From the NCBI RefSeq assembly GCF_030403775.1, contig NZ_JAQMWQ010000005.1, positions 62,001 to 126,000 of the forward strand: a DNA stretch of 64,000 bases. Reading direction: 5' to 3'. The first letter of the stretch is position 1. Each line of letters starts with the position of its first letter. The translations under genes were made by a program, and so were the position numbers. Origin of the DNA: Paenibacillus sp. BSR1-1 (lineage in GTDB: Bacteria > Bacillota > Bacilli > Bacillales > Cytobacillaceae). Below, one piece after another: positions 63,783 to 64,000 of the stretch. Under the pieces are notes generated by a model. It ran no database searches. It was given only the letters and a program-made list of their open reading frames with translations, and was not told the origin of the DNA.

Positions 63783-64000
<218 letters not shown>

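Overview
The window is chromosomal DNA of an endospore-forming Bacillaceae bacterium (Bacillus/Neobacillus type). It has moderately low GC, strong GGAGG ribosome sites, frequent TTG/GTG starts, a T-box leader and sporulation genes. Gene order largely follows the bkd-yqi-yqj-yqk-fur-spoIIA-lysA part of the B. subtilis chromosome. No tRNA, rRNA, CRISPR array, prophage or intact transposase gene was seen. The named species group is an inference from remembered synteny and protein similarity.

Layout. (1) 1-9462: the 3' part of the sigma-54 activator gene bkdR, then ptb-bcd-buk-lpdV-bkdAA-bkdAB-bkdB for branched-chain amino acid breakdown, behind a textbook -24/-12 promoter. (2) 9749-14912: mutA-mutB-meaB, methylmalonyl-CoA mutase and its chaperone. 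(3) 14991-22996: bacilliredoxin brxB, an M20 amidohydrolase, an arginine-type ABC transporter with an ArgR operator, yqjA, an L,D-transpeptidase, a 32-codon gene resembling prli42, then mce and mmdA, which with mutAB give a propionyl-CoA to succinyl-CoA route. (4) 23247-40903: peptidase yqjE, DNA polymerase IV, zwf, rnz, namA, a glycosyltransferase, proline-T-box-controlled proI, yqjP, yqjQ, a SWIM-SNF2 helicase, an array of five 52-bp hairpin repeats, an SOS-type yqjW-yolD pair, and small Fe-S-related genes. (5) 41418-45622: HMG-CoA lyase divergent from thiolase-scoA-scoB, the ketogenic end of leucine breakdown. (6) 45669-54741: yqkF, mciZ, nudF, EndoQ, spoIIM, fur, yqzK, xerD and the nucleoside operon deoB-punA-pdp. 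(7) 54864-64000: dacF, spoIIAA-spoIIAB-sigF, a shortened spoVA operon, spoVAF, lysA, ypuA, a 31-aa membrane protein and the start of ribT.

How the genes work together. Leucine, isoleucine and valine keto acids are oxidised by the Bkd complex. The propionyl-CoA produced can enter the TCA cycle through MmdA, Mce and MutAB/MeaB, while leucine-derived HMG-CoA can be split and activated by HmgL, ScoAB and thiolase. The second half is a sporulation neighbourhood in which plausible sigma-E, sigma-F, sigma-H, sigma-G and Spo0A sites lie ahead of the expected genes.

Most notable observations: a XerD whose catalytic lysine is replaced by threonine; a spoVA operon with no spoVAC, spoVAD or spoVAEb between spoVAB and spoVAEa; two copies of a 166-167-bp MITE-like element, one ending flush with the bkdB stop codon; the 52-bp tandem hairpin array; a palindrome at the end of bkdR placed like an enhancer for the sigma-54 promoter; and short genes (mciZ, prli42-like, two hypotheticals) that length-based gene calling misses. 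I did not find a convincing wholly new multi-gene system.
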